Shown here piece after piece: positions 11,200 through 22,699 of a DNA stretch of 64,000 nucleotides. Made by a program: the position numbers and the translations under genes. The stretch's first letter is position 1; each line of letters starts with the position of its first letter. The notes under the pieces were generated by a model. That model was not told where the DNA came from. It searched no databases and saw nothing but the letters and a program-made list of their open reading frames with translations. Source of the stretch: Plantago ovata (Eukaryota > Streptophyta > Magnoliopsida > Lamiales > Plantaginaceae); the NCBI GenBank assembly GCA_028274465.1, contig CM051455.1, positions 101,678,942 through 101,742,941 on the forward strand, written 5' to 3'.

Positions 11200-13100
11200 T
11201 CCTTGATCTTAGAATTGCATAAACTAGGATCTTGATGTGTTTGCATATATTTTTTGATATATATGTGCTTGTTATTCCACTGCATGATTTATGAATTCAC
11301 ATGATATGAATATATAGTGATTCGTATGTTTATGATAATTATATGAACATGGAGTTTTGCTATTCTAGAAGAATTGAAGACTTACTTGTTAATAAATATG
11401 TTATGATGGAACAGAAGGTTGTAATTTATGTTTATAATCCATGTTCATATATTGTATGGATGGTTAATGGTTAATGATCATAAGCTTGGAACTCGTTATG
11501 GCGATATCTGATGGTTAAGATCTTCTTAAATCGATGATCTAATGTAAAAATTTTAAAATGTTCATATATATATTTAAAGTCTTTAATAACCCCCAAAATC
11601 CCCACGAGCGCGTGGAGACATTGTCGGCATCTTTTCCTTTCTATTTCATCTTTCCTATTTGTATTCATAAATCACAGAGACATTGTCGGAGTTCCCATTT
11701 TCACATCACAGTCCACCTCCACCGAGGGTTTCTCCGATCCTTACAATCGCGGGCGAAACGCTTGGATGATGTCGTTATTCAGGTTGAGGATACGGGCGGG
11801 TTGACGATGCGGAGCTTCTCGGATTCCTCTTCGGCATCGTTGTCGAGCTCCATGGCTTCATCTTCACCGTGATTCAGGTTGAAGACATCAATTTTCTGAC
11901 GATGCGGAGCTTAAGCTTAACTGGGTGTCTCCATTATCAATCCAGAAGGCTGGATCTGTTGCCGGTCAAGCAGACCTCCGACTGATCTGATTATAAGGTG
12001 TTCCATTATTTCTTCTCTCTGTATACTCTATTCTTGTTCTTCTGTTACTTATTTTTTCTGTAGTTTTTTATTTTCTTGGTTCAGTTGTTCATTAGTGCAA
12101 ATCTATGTTTCGATGTCAAATTCTTGCTTGTAAATTTACTTGTTTGCTATTAGACCTCCCCCACAAATATCGGTTTCAAGACTCAATTTTTACTACTTCA
12201 GAAGTTGATTTTTACTGGGTTATGAAGGTTGGGCGTCTTGTTTATTTCATTAGCGGGTTTGTGAAGTGGTGTCTGAGAGACTTGACTGGTTTTTCACCAT
12301 GGTGAGTGGGGAGTCTACATGGAAGGGCCGATTAGAGTGGAGTCTGGAGTTGTATGCTTGTGCTCTATTGCTGCGATTCTGTCGGGTTGTGTATTGTTGT
12401 GGCTTATGAGGTTAGTGTTCGGCCATCTGGTGCCATGTGTTGTGCAGTCGGCTATGATTTTGATGGCTTACTAATGGAATTTTCAAAATTTGGAGGTGAG
12501 TTTAGGCCCTGAATTTTTTAGCCAGTACACCATGGAGGATTTTTGCTCTCGTGTTCATATATCATTTCTTCTATGTACAATGTCATTCATATTCATGTTA
12601 TTTCATGTCACTCATTTTAAATTTCTATGTGAGCTCTTTAATAAGACTCATAACCAGAATTATCAACACTTTCCAAGGTTTTGTAATTTATAGTACGCTC
12701 CCGATACACAATATGCACTCAACGAAATATTTGATGCGTGGGAGTATTACCATTACACATAATATGCCAGTTTGTATTTTTACTTTGTTTGAAATTTCTC
12801 AACCCTTAGACTACTAGAGTAAGTTCTCAAGTGAATAAATTCATAAATAGGGAAAATGGGGAAATTAACGGACTGATGTTCTTTTGTTGTCTTCATTCAG
12901 TTATGCTTCTCTATCTGATATTCTTTACTCTTTTACTGCAGGGCTGTGGACAATCAGGTATTCTGTTGTAAATTGTTTATGTGTACACTCCCTCGCCTCT
13001 TTTTCAGTACTCAGGGCTGACAGTAGTAAATCTGGAGAAAACAAAATTCGTGACTCGATTGTTGGAACATGATACAGCGAACCAATTGCAGTAGTGAGTG
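11200..13100. other. Non-coding; possible upstream remains of a kinase pseudogene
   Basis: A GC-richer patch (11590-11990) carries open frames and splice-like sites but no family I can name. It may be 5' sequence of the S6-kinase pseudogene that follows, since the N-terminal lobe is otherwise missing. From 12000 to 13100 the DNA is T-rich with frame-broken text. Nothing firm can be called. Confidence 0.25.
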
Positions 13101-13106
13101 TAGAGA

Positions 13107-13478
13107 CATGGAATTATGCATAAAGACCTTAAACTTGAGAATATTCTTCTTGATGCAGAAGGCCATGTAAGCTTTCTTTTACTCTCCTTCAATATTAGTT
13201 CTCTGTTGTCCCTATATAGATTGTAGAAGCTTAGCCTAATTGTAAGTTGTGAGTCTTTATTGTTTAATAAATTTTTCACTGGAAATTCAACTTGAATGAC
13301 ACTGCAGAATAATTTGTGATCTTGAACTAGAAGACACTGACTAATCTGACTCGATTTTCATTTGTCGTCTTGCAAAACAACTTGATGAAAAAACGAGATC
13401 CAATTTAATGTGTGGAACGCTGGAGTATATTGCACCTGAAGCGTTGGAGTTCTCCTTTTCGAAATGCTGACAGGAAAG
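13107..13478 (+). pseudogene. Ribosomal S6 kinase-like (AGC family) pseudogene
   Basis: Two exon remnants of an AGC-type protein kinase. The first (13107-13166) reads HKDLKLENILLDAEGH, the catalytic loop with the HRD arginine changed to lysine, and ends at a GTAAGC donor. The second (13381-13478) reads LDEKTRSNLMCGTLEYIAPE, the activation segment with the TRSN phosphosite context and APE motif of plant S6 kinases. It then jumps to GVLLFEMLTGK in another frame before a GTAACG donor. The jump removes the segment from APE to subdomain IX (around the invariant Asp of the DWWS motif), and the DFG exon between the two pieces is not visible. No product is expected. Confidence 0.75.
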
Positions 13479-13646
13479 GTAACGTGCTGTTCTGTTTGAG
13501 ATGACATGCTCCTGAAGAATTTTTCCAGCTTATTGCCTCTGTCTTTGAATTGTCTCATCTCTTGCCAATTTAAAGATTTGTGTTTTTTTTTTAATTTACT
13601 TTTTTTTTTAAAGTTCAATATCATAGTTAGTTAGGTTACTGGACGA

Positions 13647-13800
13647 AGAATCCTACGCAACAATGAATCCTATTACAATTATTGTAGTCTATATTATTAA
13701 AATATAATAGAGTCCTACACAAATCCTATTACAATTACGGTAGTCTATAATACTAATAGTGTCCTACACAACAATGAATCATATTACAATCGCATTACTA
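13647..13800. repeat. Imperfect tandem repeat, ~60-bp unit
   Basis: Three imperfect copies share the words AATCCTATTACAATT, GTAGTCTAT and GTCCTACACAA. Confidence 0.65.
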
Positions 13801-14511
13801 TATACTGAGTACTATATATACCCACGCATTCTACGTTACTATTCTTACAAAAACAATTATGAGCGAGCATCTAGGTTTGTTCTTCACTTACACTTTTATC
13901 TGTTTCTTTTAGTTTTTAGTTATTCTTATTCATCTTAATTGATGTTTGCATATTTTGACGAACTGTGAGTTTCAGTTTCAATTGTCAATGTTTTGAAATC
14001 AGTTAATATATAGTTTATATGTTCATGTCTTGATCAATTTCATTCTGTTTGCGGTTCACAGTATTTGCAAATTGAGAACTGGAGAGAAAAGTTTAGACCC
14101 TGTAAACTGAAGCAACATCTCTCTCTGCAAAATTGACACCGTTCCATGTACATTCATGAACACTTTTATTGTTTACAATTTTACTTGCCAGAATGCTCTT
14201 CTTTGTTGGTTGAACTCTACGTTAATAAGTTAAGATAATTGGGTTCTATATTTTCAACTTCCTTTCAAAATATGCTCAAACAACCCAAATAATAACAATC
14301 TGAATTCAATGTCTACAGAGACTATATACAGGACAAAACTGACTGAAATTTGTATTTATATGCTAATTACACACAAAATTCAATGACTATAGAGATTATA
14401 TAAAGGACAAACCTCTGTGAAATCCTTATTAGCAGCTTAAATCATGTCAGATGTGTTAGGTAATAAACAAACAGTAAAATTAAGAGATGACCATCGATGA
14501 CTTATTTTTTA

Positions 14512-14541
14512 AATTTATTTATTTATTTATTTATTTATTTA
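14512..14541. repeat. (TTTA)n microsatellite before an acceptor site
   Basis: Seven or so TTTA units followed by a T-tract and TTTGTAG, which would serve as a splice acceptor a few bases before the RPA-like start codon. Confidence 0.9.
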
Positions 14542-14558
14542 TATTTTTTTGTAGAATT

Positions 14559-16758
14559 ATGGGAGAACACTGCAAGAAGCTCAACCAAATCGACCTCAGC
14601 ACTAAGAATTGGTCAACTAGATTGACTGTGTTGTTTAAGAGGCCAGTTAAGCTATCAGCAAGAGGCAAAAAATACCAAAACGTAGTCCTTGGTGATGAAT
14701 GGGTACTGATATTAAATGTTTTTGAATTCTGTAATTTTTCACTTTTAGCTTTATTTATGACATTTTGTTTATGATAATTATCTCTTTAACAAGAAAACAT
14801 TTTCAGGGAAATTGTGTTGACGCAGTGATATTTGGCTCAGCTATTGAATTGTACAAAAATATCATTCATCAAGATATGACTTATGGCATATCTAATGCAA
14901 TGGTTGAAGAAGCAAAACCTCACATGAAGTTCCCTTTTGCCAACACACCGTACTCTTGGATTATCAATGCTAATACTATGGTGAAATCAGTTCAGCGACC
15001 TGCAATATTGAAAAATCCTTTTAAAGGATCTTTCACAAGCTATGAGCGTCTTAAGTATAACTATGAGAAAACCATACGTAAGTAAAATTTTTATAAAATA
15101 AAAAATAAACTTTTATATTTATTTAATAATTTATTACTTTAAGATCCTTCTAAAATATTCTCCTATTAATATAGATACAATTGTTGTGGTTATTCACAAA
15201 CAACCAGCACGTCCTTTACCAACAGGTCCCGTTACTGATTATGTTGGCTTTGACAATAAGTAAGATTCTCATTATTTCTATAAGTTCATATCATACGTAT
15301 TATAATTTGTAGAACTATATTTTATTTTTTTTCATGTTAAACTACAGGTTCAATGAAATCATATTCAGTCTTTGGGAAAACAATATTACTGAAAGAACAG
15401 AATCTGTGCTGGGGACGGGCAATCATGTAGTAGGACTATTTGATTTTAAAGTTCATACATATCAAGGTAAGTATGAATTTTCTAAATAAAATCTACTTCA
15501 TAGTTTATAACAAAATTGTGATATTTCTGTTGTCATTATGTAGATTTATCTCTCTGTCCAAGTACTTTCGCAATGATTGTCACTAGAATGGATAATGAAA
15601 TCTTCAAGAAAATGGAAGAATGGTAATGATATATATGTATATATATTTACAAACTTAACGTTATTTTTTTATTATATTTCATTCATTACCAATGGTTATT
15701 TTGTTATACTATGCAGGAGGAACGAAAACTTGGAAAAGATTCAAGAAAAAGTGACAAATGGATTGTCGTCTATTCAAAAACTAAATGGTGCTGCAACTGA
15801 AATATCTATTTCTGAACTGCTGAATGTTAAAACTGGGGTACAAAAATATTTTACTTCTTATACTTTATAATCATTAGTTACTTAGTTTTTCTAAATAATT
15901 AATCCTTTTTTTTTTTTAAATAAAATCAGAAACAGAAACAGAGATACACCATCAAGGCTGAAGCAAAACTACCAGACAGTCCAGACTCTTACATTTACTT
16001 GTGTTGTGAAGATTGCTATCAAAAAGCAACAAATGAATATAGGGAAAAGTTTATGTGTGAGTCTCACTGCAAAGACTACAAGTTCGTAGCACGGAGGTAT
16101 ATATATTTATTTTAAGTAATTTATTTGTCTGCAAATAGAACAATATGATTAACAAAGTTAAATATCATCGTTGCAGATATCTTTTTTTCATACAGCTAAA
16201 CGACTCAAGTACGTTGATGAATGCTACATTGTTTGGGAGATTCGGAGAGAAGATCTTCTATCTTAATGAAGATGAATTCCACGATGCATTTCATCCGGTA
16301 TGTGAAGTAATATTAATAAGTGTGTTTTAGATCATTAATTGAGCTTTTTTAGTACTAATTTATCATGGATAATATTGTATTCATATTGATGATGCTGCTA
16401 ATTTACTTTTTATTAGAAATGGGTTGTACCAAAAGATTACATTAATAGTTATCTAAAAGGCGTTATGTGGAAAATGACTATTTCAAAGAGTACATTCGAG
16501 GGCTCAAGACAATCTGTTGCGTCATATAATGTTGAGGATATGTGGCGAATAGATGAAAACGATGGAGATAAGGTTTTGCAAGATCGTGAAATATCTATAA
16601 GTGAAGTACTACAATCCAAATTAGTAAGTTGTTAAATTGTAAAATACGAACATATCCAAATTCTGTGTCATAACATTGTTTAAGATGCTATTTTAACATT
16701 TTGTTCTGTTTTGCAGCAGCCAGGAAAATTTGCATTTGTAGTTCAAGCAAAATTATAG
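14559..16758 (+). CDS. RPA70-like ssDNA-binding protein
   Basis: Replication protein A large-subunit-like gene; the family binds single-stranded DNA in replication and repair in the nucleus. Exons: 14559-14702, 14807-15077, 15175-15259, 15348-15466, 15544-15622, 15717-15837, 15930-16096, 16177-16297, 16417-16623, 16717-16758, all joined in frame across GT/AG sites. The product is 451 aa. The N-terminal OB fold (DBD-A) runs LSTKNWSTRLTVLF to VVLGDEWGN. The DBD-B-like fold follows (YVGFDNKFNEI to FKVHTYQ). DBD-C starts at EISISELLNVKTG, has a Cys4 finger (CEDC, then CESHC) and RYLFFIQLNDSS. Usual RPA70 proteins are longer, with an extra N-terminal domain that is absent here, as in many plant RPA1-like copies. 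The frame stops at TAG 16756-16758, just inside a second finger module. I cannot tell whether the truncated protein is made. Confidence 0.75.
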
Positions 16759-18089
16759 AAACTCCCATCTTCTTTTATGTACATATGCTGTGAAACATGC
16801 TATTGTAGAGCAGATGTACCCTTCCGGAGAGAGTTCTACTGTTCATCAAAAGAGTGCTCACAAAAAAAAAAAATTCGAAGGTATTAAAATATATTACTTT
16901 ACGATTATTAAAAATTTGATCATCATGACATTAACAATTGAGTGATGTAGGTATCAGTTTTGTATCAAAGTGCACGATTCAAGTGGAGGAGAGCTCGTTG
17001 TTAGAGTATTTGGTAAGCTAGGAGAGCTGATACTAGATCAACCAGAAAATACGTTCCACGATATGTATTATCTTGTGAGTCCACCTGACCCAAAAAAATT
17101 AGAATTATGACTTCTTATTAGAATTGAAGTGATATATTTGTGTATGTTTTCCGTTTTTATCTAATATACATTAAACATCTTTACAGGATTGGGAGATATC
17201 ATTGAATGACATAAACAAAAGGCTACAGGGCATACAATGGAAAATGGAAGTTGTCAATAATGGATTTAAGCTCCGTGGATATGTTGCTGAAACTATGGTT
17301 CAGATCAATAGTATTGATTCGGATTCTGAAAGAATACAATCAGAAAAGTGCGTCACAGAAAAAGGACAACTACACCAGGAATTGAATGACTCCGAACCTC
17401 TAGGCTGTAAAACTCCACCAAAGAAAGAAGTCAAAGTAATAGACTAAGAACTCAAGTTGAGTTCAAAAATTTTCCATATAAAATGTGATCTTATTTTATC
17501 CGTTTCCTACTTCTAAAGTAAAAAATTTACATTATTTTATATTAATTCACATATACTGATGCAGATGGAAAAACAGCTTTGGAAACTGAGGACAATACAA
17601 GACAATTGAGCAATCTGACAAAAAAATCCATGATATAGATTTAGAAGATGAAGGTAAAAAACCTAATCAATACTAATCTTGCATGTTACAAGAATACTCT
17701 TTAACGATATATTGTGATTTTACTATTTTTTATTTTGTGGATGAAGATATGATCCCACTAAAGAGATTTATGCCCACTTCAAAGAAAAATGTACAATCCA
17801 ACAAAAATACTGATGGCTCAGAGTGCTCACCTTGTACAATAACTCCAGAAAAAACAATAAAAGCAATAAGGATAAAAATTGAAGCAGGTTGGTTGCATTT
17901 TTATATTGCTGAATCTGTACCTACTTTCATATATTTTGTATTTACAATGGATAAATAACTCTAAGCAAAAATATAAAACAACAAAAGAAGACGCAAAGAG
18001 AGATGCTGCATGGAAAGCCAGGAAGATTGCAGCTGAACAATCTGAAAATGATATCGCCGATATTACTGTGGAAAATGAAGGTACAATAA

Positions 18090-19849
18090 GGGCCCGTTTG
18101 GTTCTGAGTAGGAAAAGGAAAATGACATTTTCCTATGAAATCTGGTTCAACTCCAAAAGTAGGAAAATAAGTAGGAAATGTGACCTTGTTTGGTTTGTTA
18201 AAATTCACTAGAAAATCTGGTTCGTCCATTTTGGCTAAAAAAAAAAACGTAAATAGAAATAATATTGGGGATAACTGTTTGTTCTCCAAGGAAACACCAT
18301 GGAAGTATGAAGAAGATGAAGAAGATAGATTTTTCTACTTAAACGCTAGCATTGGTTTAATAAGGACATCACAAATCAAAAATAGAGTATAATAACATAA
18401 ATCTCTTCTCAAAAGAAGTGACAAAACCCAAAATTAAAAAACAGAAACCTAATCGATGCTCTGCATCACATCCTCAGATGTGAATTTGGTCCCTTCTCCT
18501 TATCAGCAGCAGCCCTTCCCTTGGCCTTCATGTCAATCAACGATTTCCTGTCCTCACGGCCCTTGTAGGTACCACGAACCTGCACCTCGTCGTCCTTGCG
18601 AAGGGCATCGAACGGACGTTGTGCTTGGATCGTAGGTCGGTGGAGAGCTCGGCGGAACGGTGAAATGAGCCTTGCGGCCATGGATTAAAATTTCGGTTTC
18701 GAGGTTCGTTTCGCATTCTTGATTTAATGAGACGTATCGAAATGTTTCAGAAAAGTTTCGAAATGATAATAAAAATAAAACAAATATTATAAGAATAAAT
18801 TTTAGGTGAAAAAGAATCAAAACAAAAAATATTAGTCACCACGGCACCACCAAATATACTACTCCATCAAGGTGTTATAATATATTTTTAATAAGCAAAT
18901 GCAGGTAAACTCACAATTTTTTAATAAGCCATGGCATTATAATTCCTTTCATCTTCTCATCTTCTCCACGGGCATCTTCCCCCTGTTTTTTTCATTTCTT
19001 AGAGTACAGCTCAAAACAGATCTTATAAAACTCACAATTTTACAGTCTTCCCAGTCCAAAATTCTATTTTTGTTTCTTTTGTTATGTAGCAGATCTTCGA
19101 TGAACTTCATCTCCAACTTCAATCGGTGAAAATTAATTCTCCTTTTGATACCTAATTCGATTTTTATGATGCACCAAGGGGACTTGGATTCTTTTAAGGC
19201 ATTAGCAAATTGATCAAAGTCTTCATCTCTTTTTTCTACTTTTTTATTAATTCATAATTTTAAGGAACAAAGAAATTCCCTAATTTTGTTGAAGGGGGAT
19301 GAAAGACGAAACAAAAGTCGAGATCTTCTTCTATTTCGTACTTCTAATGAAAAAAGATGAAGGAGTATTGACATTCCATTTACTTACCGTGTCGGTTGTT
19401 CCAAATACCGTAAAATTTCGGTAGTCTCGTCCGATACGGGACGAGATTTTGTTCCATGCTTGCGGCTCTTGGTGAACAAGATAGATGAGGAAGAAGAAGA
19501 TTGGTGAGAAAGAAGATTGACATATCCAGTGAAGGGTAGGAAGCAATTTGATGGCATAGTGTGGGTATTATGGGGATAAGTTTTTGGAATTAGAGGGCAA
19601 AAATGGCATCCGAAAATATGGCAAATTTTTCCAAAACGCTTTTCCTGCCCCCTCCCGGGAAAAGGAAGTAGGAAAACTTTGTTGTTTTTGTGAACAAATT
19701 CTAGAATTTGACATTTCCGATTAGCTTTTTGGAAAAGTCGGTCTGACCAATTAACCATATTTCTTTTTTCCTTTTCCTATCAACCAAACAAGGAAATGTG
19801 GTGCATTTTACCAAAAAAAATTCCTTTTCCTACTGAACCAAACGGGCTC
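18090..19849. mobile_element. PIF/Harbinger-type non-autonomous element with captured gene
   Basis: Inverted ends: the left starts GGGCCCGTTTGGTTC, the reversed right end GAGCCCGTTTGGTTC, and both continue with AGTAGGAAAAGGAA. The flanking duplication is TAA (18087-18089, 19850-19852), the usual target of PIF/Harbinger. No transposase is encoded. The interior contains an RPL26 fragment. It lies in the last intron of the RPA-like gene, nine bases after the donor GTACAATAA, so correct splicing would remove it. Confidence 0.8.
18449..18705 (-). pseudogene. RPL26: Ribosomal protein L26 (uL24) fragment inside a transposon
   Basis: On the minus strand, GRKAHFTVP begins near 18690. After a frameshift come KDDEVQV and RGTYKGRE, then DRKSLIDMKAKGRAAADKEK, and after another shift TSEDVMQSID and a stop at 18449-18451. 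These are the start, KOW-region and C-terminal blocks of cytosolic L26. The middle of the protein, between KGRE and DRKSL, is missing, and there are at least two frame changes. It lies wholly inside the PIF/Harbinger element and so was carried there as cargo. Confidence 0.8.
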
Positions 19850-20005
19850 TAAGGATAATAAAATAACTTCAATTTATTGTACACAATTTGTTAGTCAGTA
19901 ATACTAAAATTTACCATTGTTTGAAATTTTGTAGGAACAGATGAGGACCCCAAGGAGAAAAGGATTAATCGTAATCGAGGAAGCAAGCGCAAGACAACAG
20001 AATAA

Positions 20006-20595
20006 TTACTTTATTAGATGTTCTAAGAAATGTTTTTCACTTTTTAACTGTTTTTCATGTTATTACTTTATTTATTTTCAGAGTTACATTTTACATTTGA
20101 AATATGAACTGGATCATTTCTTTTTCTTTTTTATGAATTATAAATTTTCTTTTATAACATGATATCTTTTATGAATTTTGAATAATAACATATAAGTAAT
20201 GGAGCTCTTAATTGAGCTATTTTATTGGGTAAAGGGATTGCTTGGATTCCCTGTTATCTTTGTATATTACAGCTACAGTTCTATCATAGAGTGCCTATTT
20301 TGTAGTGGAATGTTCAATCTTTTATGTAGTATACTCTTTTTTGTTCTCCTCCAGTTTTAGATAATCCTATTTGATTGTGAGTTTTGTTTGATGATGCACA
20401 GCCTTGTATGAGCAAACTTGTGATTATATTGTGCTTTTTAATATTTCGTAGACTATTATAAATATAATTATTATTTTTTTCCTTTACCTGCTCTTTTAAT
20501 TTTTTACACCATTACAATTTTAATTATTATTGACATAAATAAATACAACACTATGATGCGGATTTTTTGATACATAACGAAAAACTTTATGCAGA
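20006..20595. other. Spacer between RPA-like and F-box-like genes
   Basis: T-rich sequence, plausibly the 3' UTR of the RPA-like gene and the 5' region of the F-box-like gene. Nothing else is recognised. Confidence 0.4.
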
Positions 20596-20599
20596 AAAA

Positions 20600-21605
20600 A
20601 TGGAGAATGTTGATGACATGTCAAAGGAAGAGCTAGATAAAGAGATTGCCAGACTCAAAGAACAAAAACTCATGATAAAACGACAGCTAGACATCATAAA
20701 CTTAAACCTCGAAGCAAATCAAAAGCTCCATATCCAGTCCTCAAAATGTTTGTGCACAAGAATAAGGGTAATTAATTTGATCTTACTCCTTTTACTCAAA
20801 CTAAAATAGTCACATATATTTTGCTCTTTAAAAACAACACACAAGGTGCAGTGGCACAATAATCAGTTATATATGATATAATTTCAAATTTTCTCAAACA
20901 CAGAAGAAGCAAAGGACGATTGAGACATTTGAGTTCAGATCATTCACAGGACTACCAGACGACATCCAAACAAAGATAATGTTCATTGCAGCAACTCACT
21001 GTGTGCATGACTGCAGAAGCGTACTCCTCACGTAAGTTATTACAATGCAATTTATTAATATTAACTGACATCACAGATAAATTGAAACACGATGGCACAA
21101 ATGATAGGCAGAAGAAGTACAAGCGCATACATGAAGAACCGGAATTTTACAAGAAAGTCAACATGTTTAGAATTCCAATAAACAATTGGAAAACACCAAC
21201 ACCATGGGAACAAGATTTCATCGACAAATACCGAAGCGCCGGAAATCCAGAGTGTTACTACAGGACATTGGTGGTAAGCAAATTACTATACCAAACTCCA
21301 TATAAATTAAAAATATTATAACCATTGAGTACATATATTTTTAGGTCAATAAGTAAAAATTATATCTACTAAAATTTCAGGCCAACTTCTTCGACAACAA
21401 AAACCTGGAAACGAGAGAACACTTTTTTGAAGAGATGACCACAAAAATAATAAACGATCCAGAGTACAAGTATGCATCAGTAGTTTTTAAGCTACTGACA
21501 CTGAATCCGGATCAGAGACGACAAGGATGGAAAGCAATAAACAAAATAAAAGGTACGCCGTCAGGACTCGATTATGTGAAGAAATGCAGGCGTAATTTAG
21601 CCTGA
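20600..21605 (+). CDS. F-box-like protein with coiled-coil leader
   Basis: Exons: 20600-20767, 20904-21031, 21108-21273, 21381-21605. The first exon encodes a charged helix (KEELDKEIARLKEQKLMIKR), likely a coiled coil. The second has FRSFTGLPDDIQTKIMFIAA, which fits an F-box of the plant At2g35280-like group (adaptors of SCF ubiquitin ligases). The third and fourth have FIDKYRSAGNPECYYRT and FKLLTLNPDQRRQGWKAINK, resembling the repeat region that follows the F-box in that group. The acceptor at 21107 was chosen because the nearer one at 21076 gives an immediate stop. The stop at 21603-21605 comes early compared with the family, and matching sequence continues out of frame. The family call rests on motif memory, not a search. 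Confidence 0.55.
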
Positions 21606-21858
21606 GGATACAGAACCTAAGGATACAAGACCACTTGGAATTTGAACATCATCCATACTGCGGCATCGACATAACAAAAGGCATCGACGAGGAAAAATGC
21701 AACAGATAATGACGCACATGACAGTACATACACCTGATGAAGAACACCAATGTACATGCGAAAGTTGCATTGCAGATTTCGAATTGGAATGTTTCAATAG
21801 CGTACATATGTATCGGGCAGTCATTAACTCATCGGAGGAATACTTTACGTACGTATAA
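21606..21858 (+). pseudogene. Out-of-frame C-terminal part of the F-box-like gene
   Basis: After the stop, FEHHPYCGIDITKGIDEEKC and then, in another frame, CTCESCIADFELECFNSVH can be read to a stop at 21856-21858. The histidine- and cysteine-rich words look like the C-terminal zinc-binding end seen in this F-box group. Either an unnoticed intron bridges the gap or the gene is frame-shifted. A Cassandra TRIM begins 40 bp further on. Confidence 0.4.
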
Positions 21859-21935
21859 TATCGTTCAATTAAGGACTATTAATCGCATGGCTAGATAATG
21901 TAACGCCCTAGATTTCAGAGGCTTAAAAGGGTTGA

Positions 21936-22066
21936 GAACGCTACTCATACCAACAAGGTGCACCTTTTTTTTCGGGAATCCACCTATAAGAACTTCAGAG
22001 TTAAGCGTGCTTGCTCTGGAGAAATTCTAGGATGGGTGACCCACTGGGAAGCTCCCGGTGCGCGCA
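21936..22066 (+). ncRNA. 5S-rRNA-like domain in Cassandra 5' LTR
   Basis: The internal promoter words of plant 5S genes are kept: AGTTAAGCGTGC (A box, 21999-22010) and GGATGGGTGACC (C box, 22030-22041), with an intermediate TCTAGG and the 5S-like CATACCAACA start. Known Cassandra LTRs are transcribed by Pol III from such sequences. The outer parts differ too much to work as ribosomal 5S. Confidence 0.85.
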
Positions 22067-22426
22067 CGAGTGAGGACAAAGTGCGCGGATTAGAACCCGT
22101 GTTGGTCTGTGGGGCCAGCATATCACCCCGGAGAGCACCCATAAGTAACCTTGCCGGCCCGCATGGGCTGGGTCTCGGCCCGTTAGTGGGTCGGGTCGTT
22201 ACAAGTGGTATCAGAGCGGGACTATCCGGAACTGTAGGAACTAAGTGCCATTCGGGGCAAAGTGCTACACCGTATCGACGGTGGGAGCCACCTCTTGAGC
22301 CTGGAGGGGCCACCTCTAGAATCCTGCACGGATGGTTGGTCTCGGGACAGCGCGCAACGAGGACGTTGCGCAATTTAAGAGGGGGTGATTGTAACGCCCT
22401 AGATTTCAGAGGCTTAAAAGGGTTGA

Positions 22427-22557
22427 GAACGCTACTCATACCAACAAGGTGCACCTTTCTTTTCGGGAATCCACCTATAAGAACTTCAGAGTTAAGCGTG
22501 CTTGCTCTGGAGAAATTCTAGGATGGGTGACCCACTGGGAAGCTCCCGGTGCGCGCA
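22427..22557 (+). ncRNA. 5S-rRNA-like domain in Cassandra 3' LTR
   Basis: Second copy of the 5S-like domain, 491 bp downstream of the first and nearly identical, with the same A- and C-box words. Confidence 0.85.
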
Positions 22558-22699
22558 CGAGTGAGGACAAAGTGCGCGGATTAGAACCCGTGTTGGTCTG
22601 TGGGGCCAGCATATCACCCCGGAGAGCACCCATAAGTAACCTTGCCGGCCCGCATGGGCTGGGTCTCGGCCCGTTAGTGGGCCGGATCGTTACAGATAA

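Larger units (their letters stand above)
16759..20005 (+). pseudogene. Second DBD-C module and tail of the RPA-like gene, past a stop
   Basis: Beyond the stop at 16756 the frame continues as a second Cys4 finger (CETC, then CSSKEC; exon 10 to 16880), then RYQFCIKVHDSSGGE (16951-17074) and DWEISLNDINKRLQG (17187-17447). These repeat exons 7-9, with introns in equivalent places. A lysine- and serine-rich tail follows in small exons: about 17565-17654 with a frameshift, 17745-17886, 17962-18080, and 19935-20005, which ends KRKTTE and a stop. The last intron holds a 1.76-kb PIF/Harbinger insertion. The in-frame stop and frameshift argue that this part is decayed. Confidence 0.6.
21899..22694 (+). 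mobile_element. Cassandra TRIM retrotransposon
   Basis: Two 305-bp LTRs (21899-22203 and 22390-22694), each TGTAACG at one end and CGTTACA at the other, flank a 186-bp interior without coding capacity. The primer site TGGTATCAGAGC (22206-22217) matches initiator tRNA-Met, and a purine tract AAGAGGGGGTGAT precedes the 3' LTR. The target duplication is GATAA (21894-21898, 22695-22699), exact. The LTRs differ at only about three positions, so the insertion is recent. 5S-rRNA-like sequence in both LTRs identifies the family as Cassandra. The long frames here are artefacts. Confidence 0.95.
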
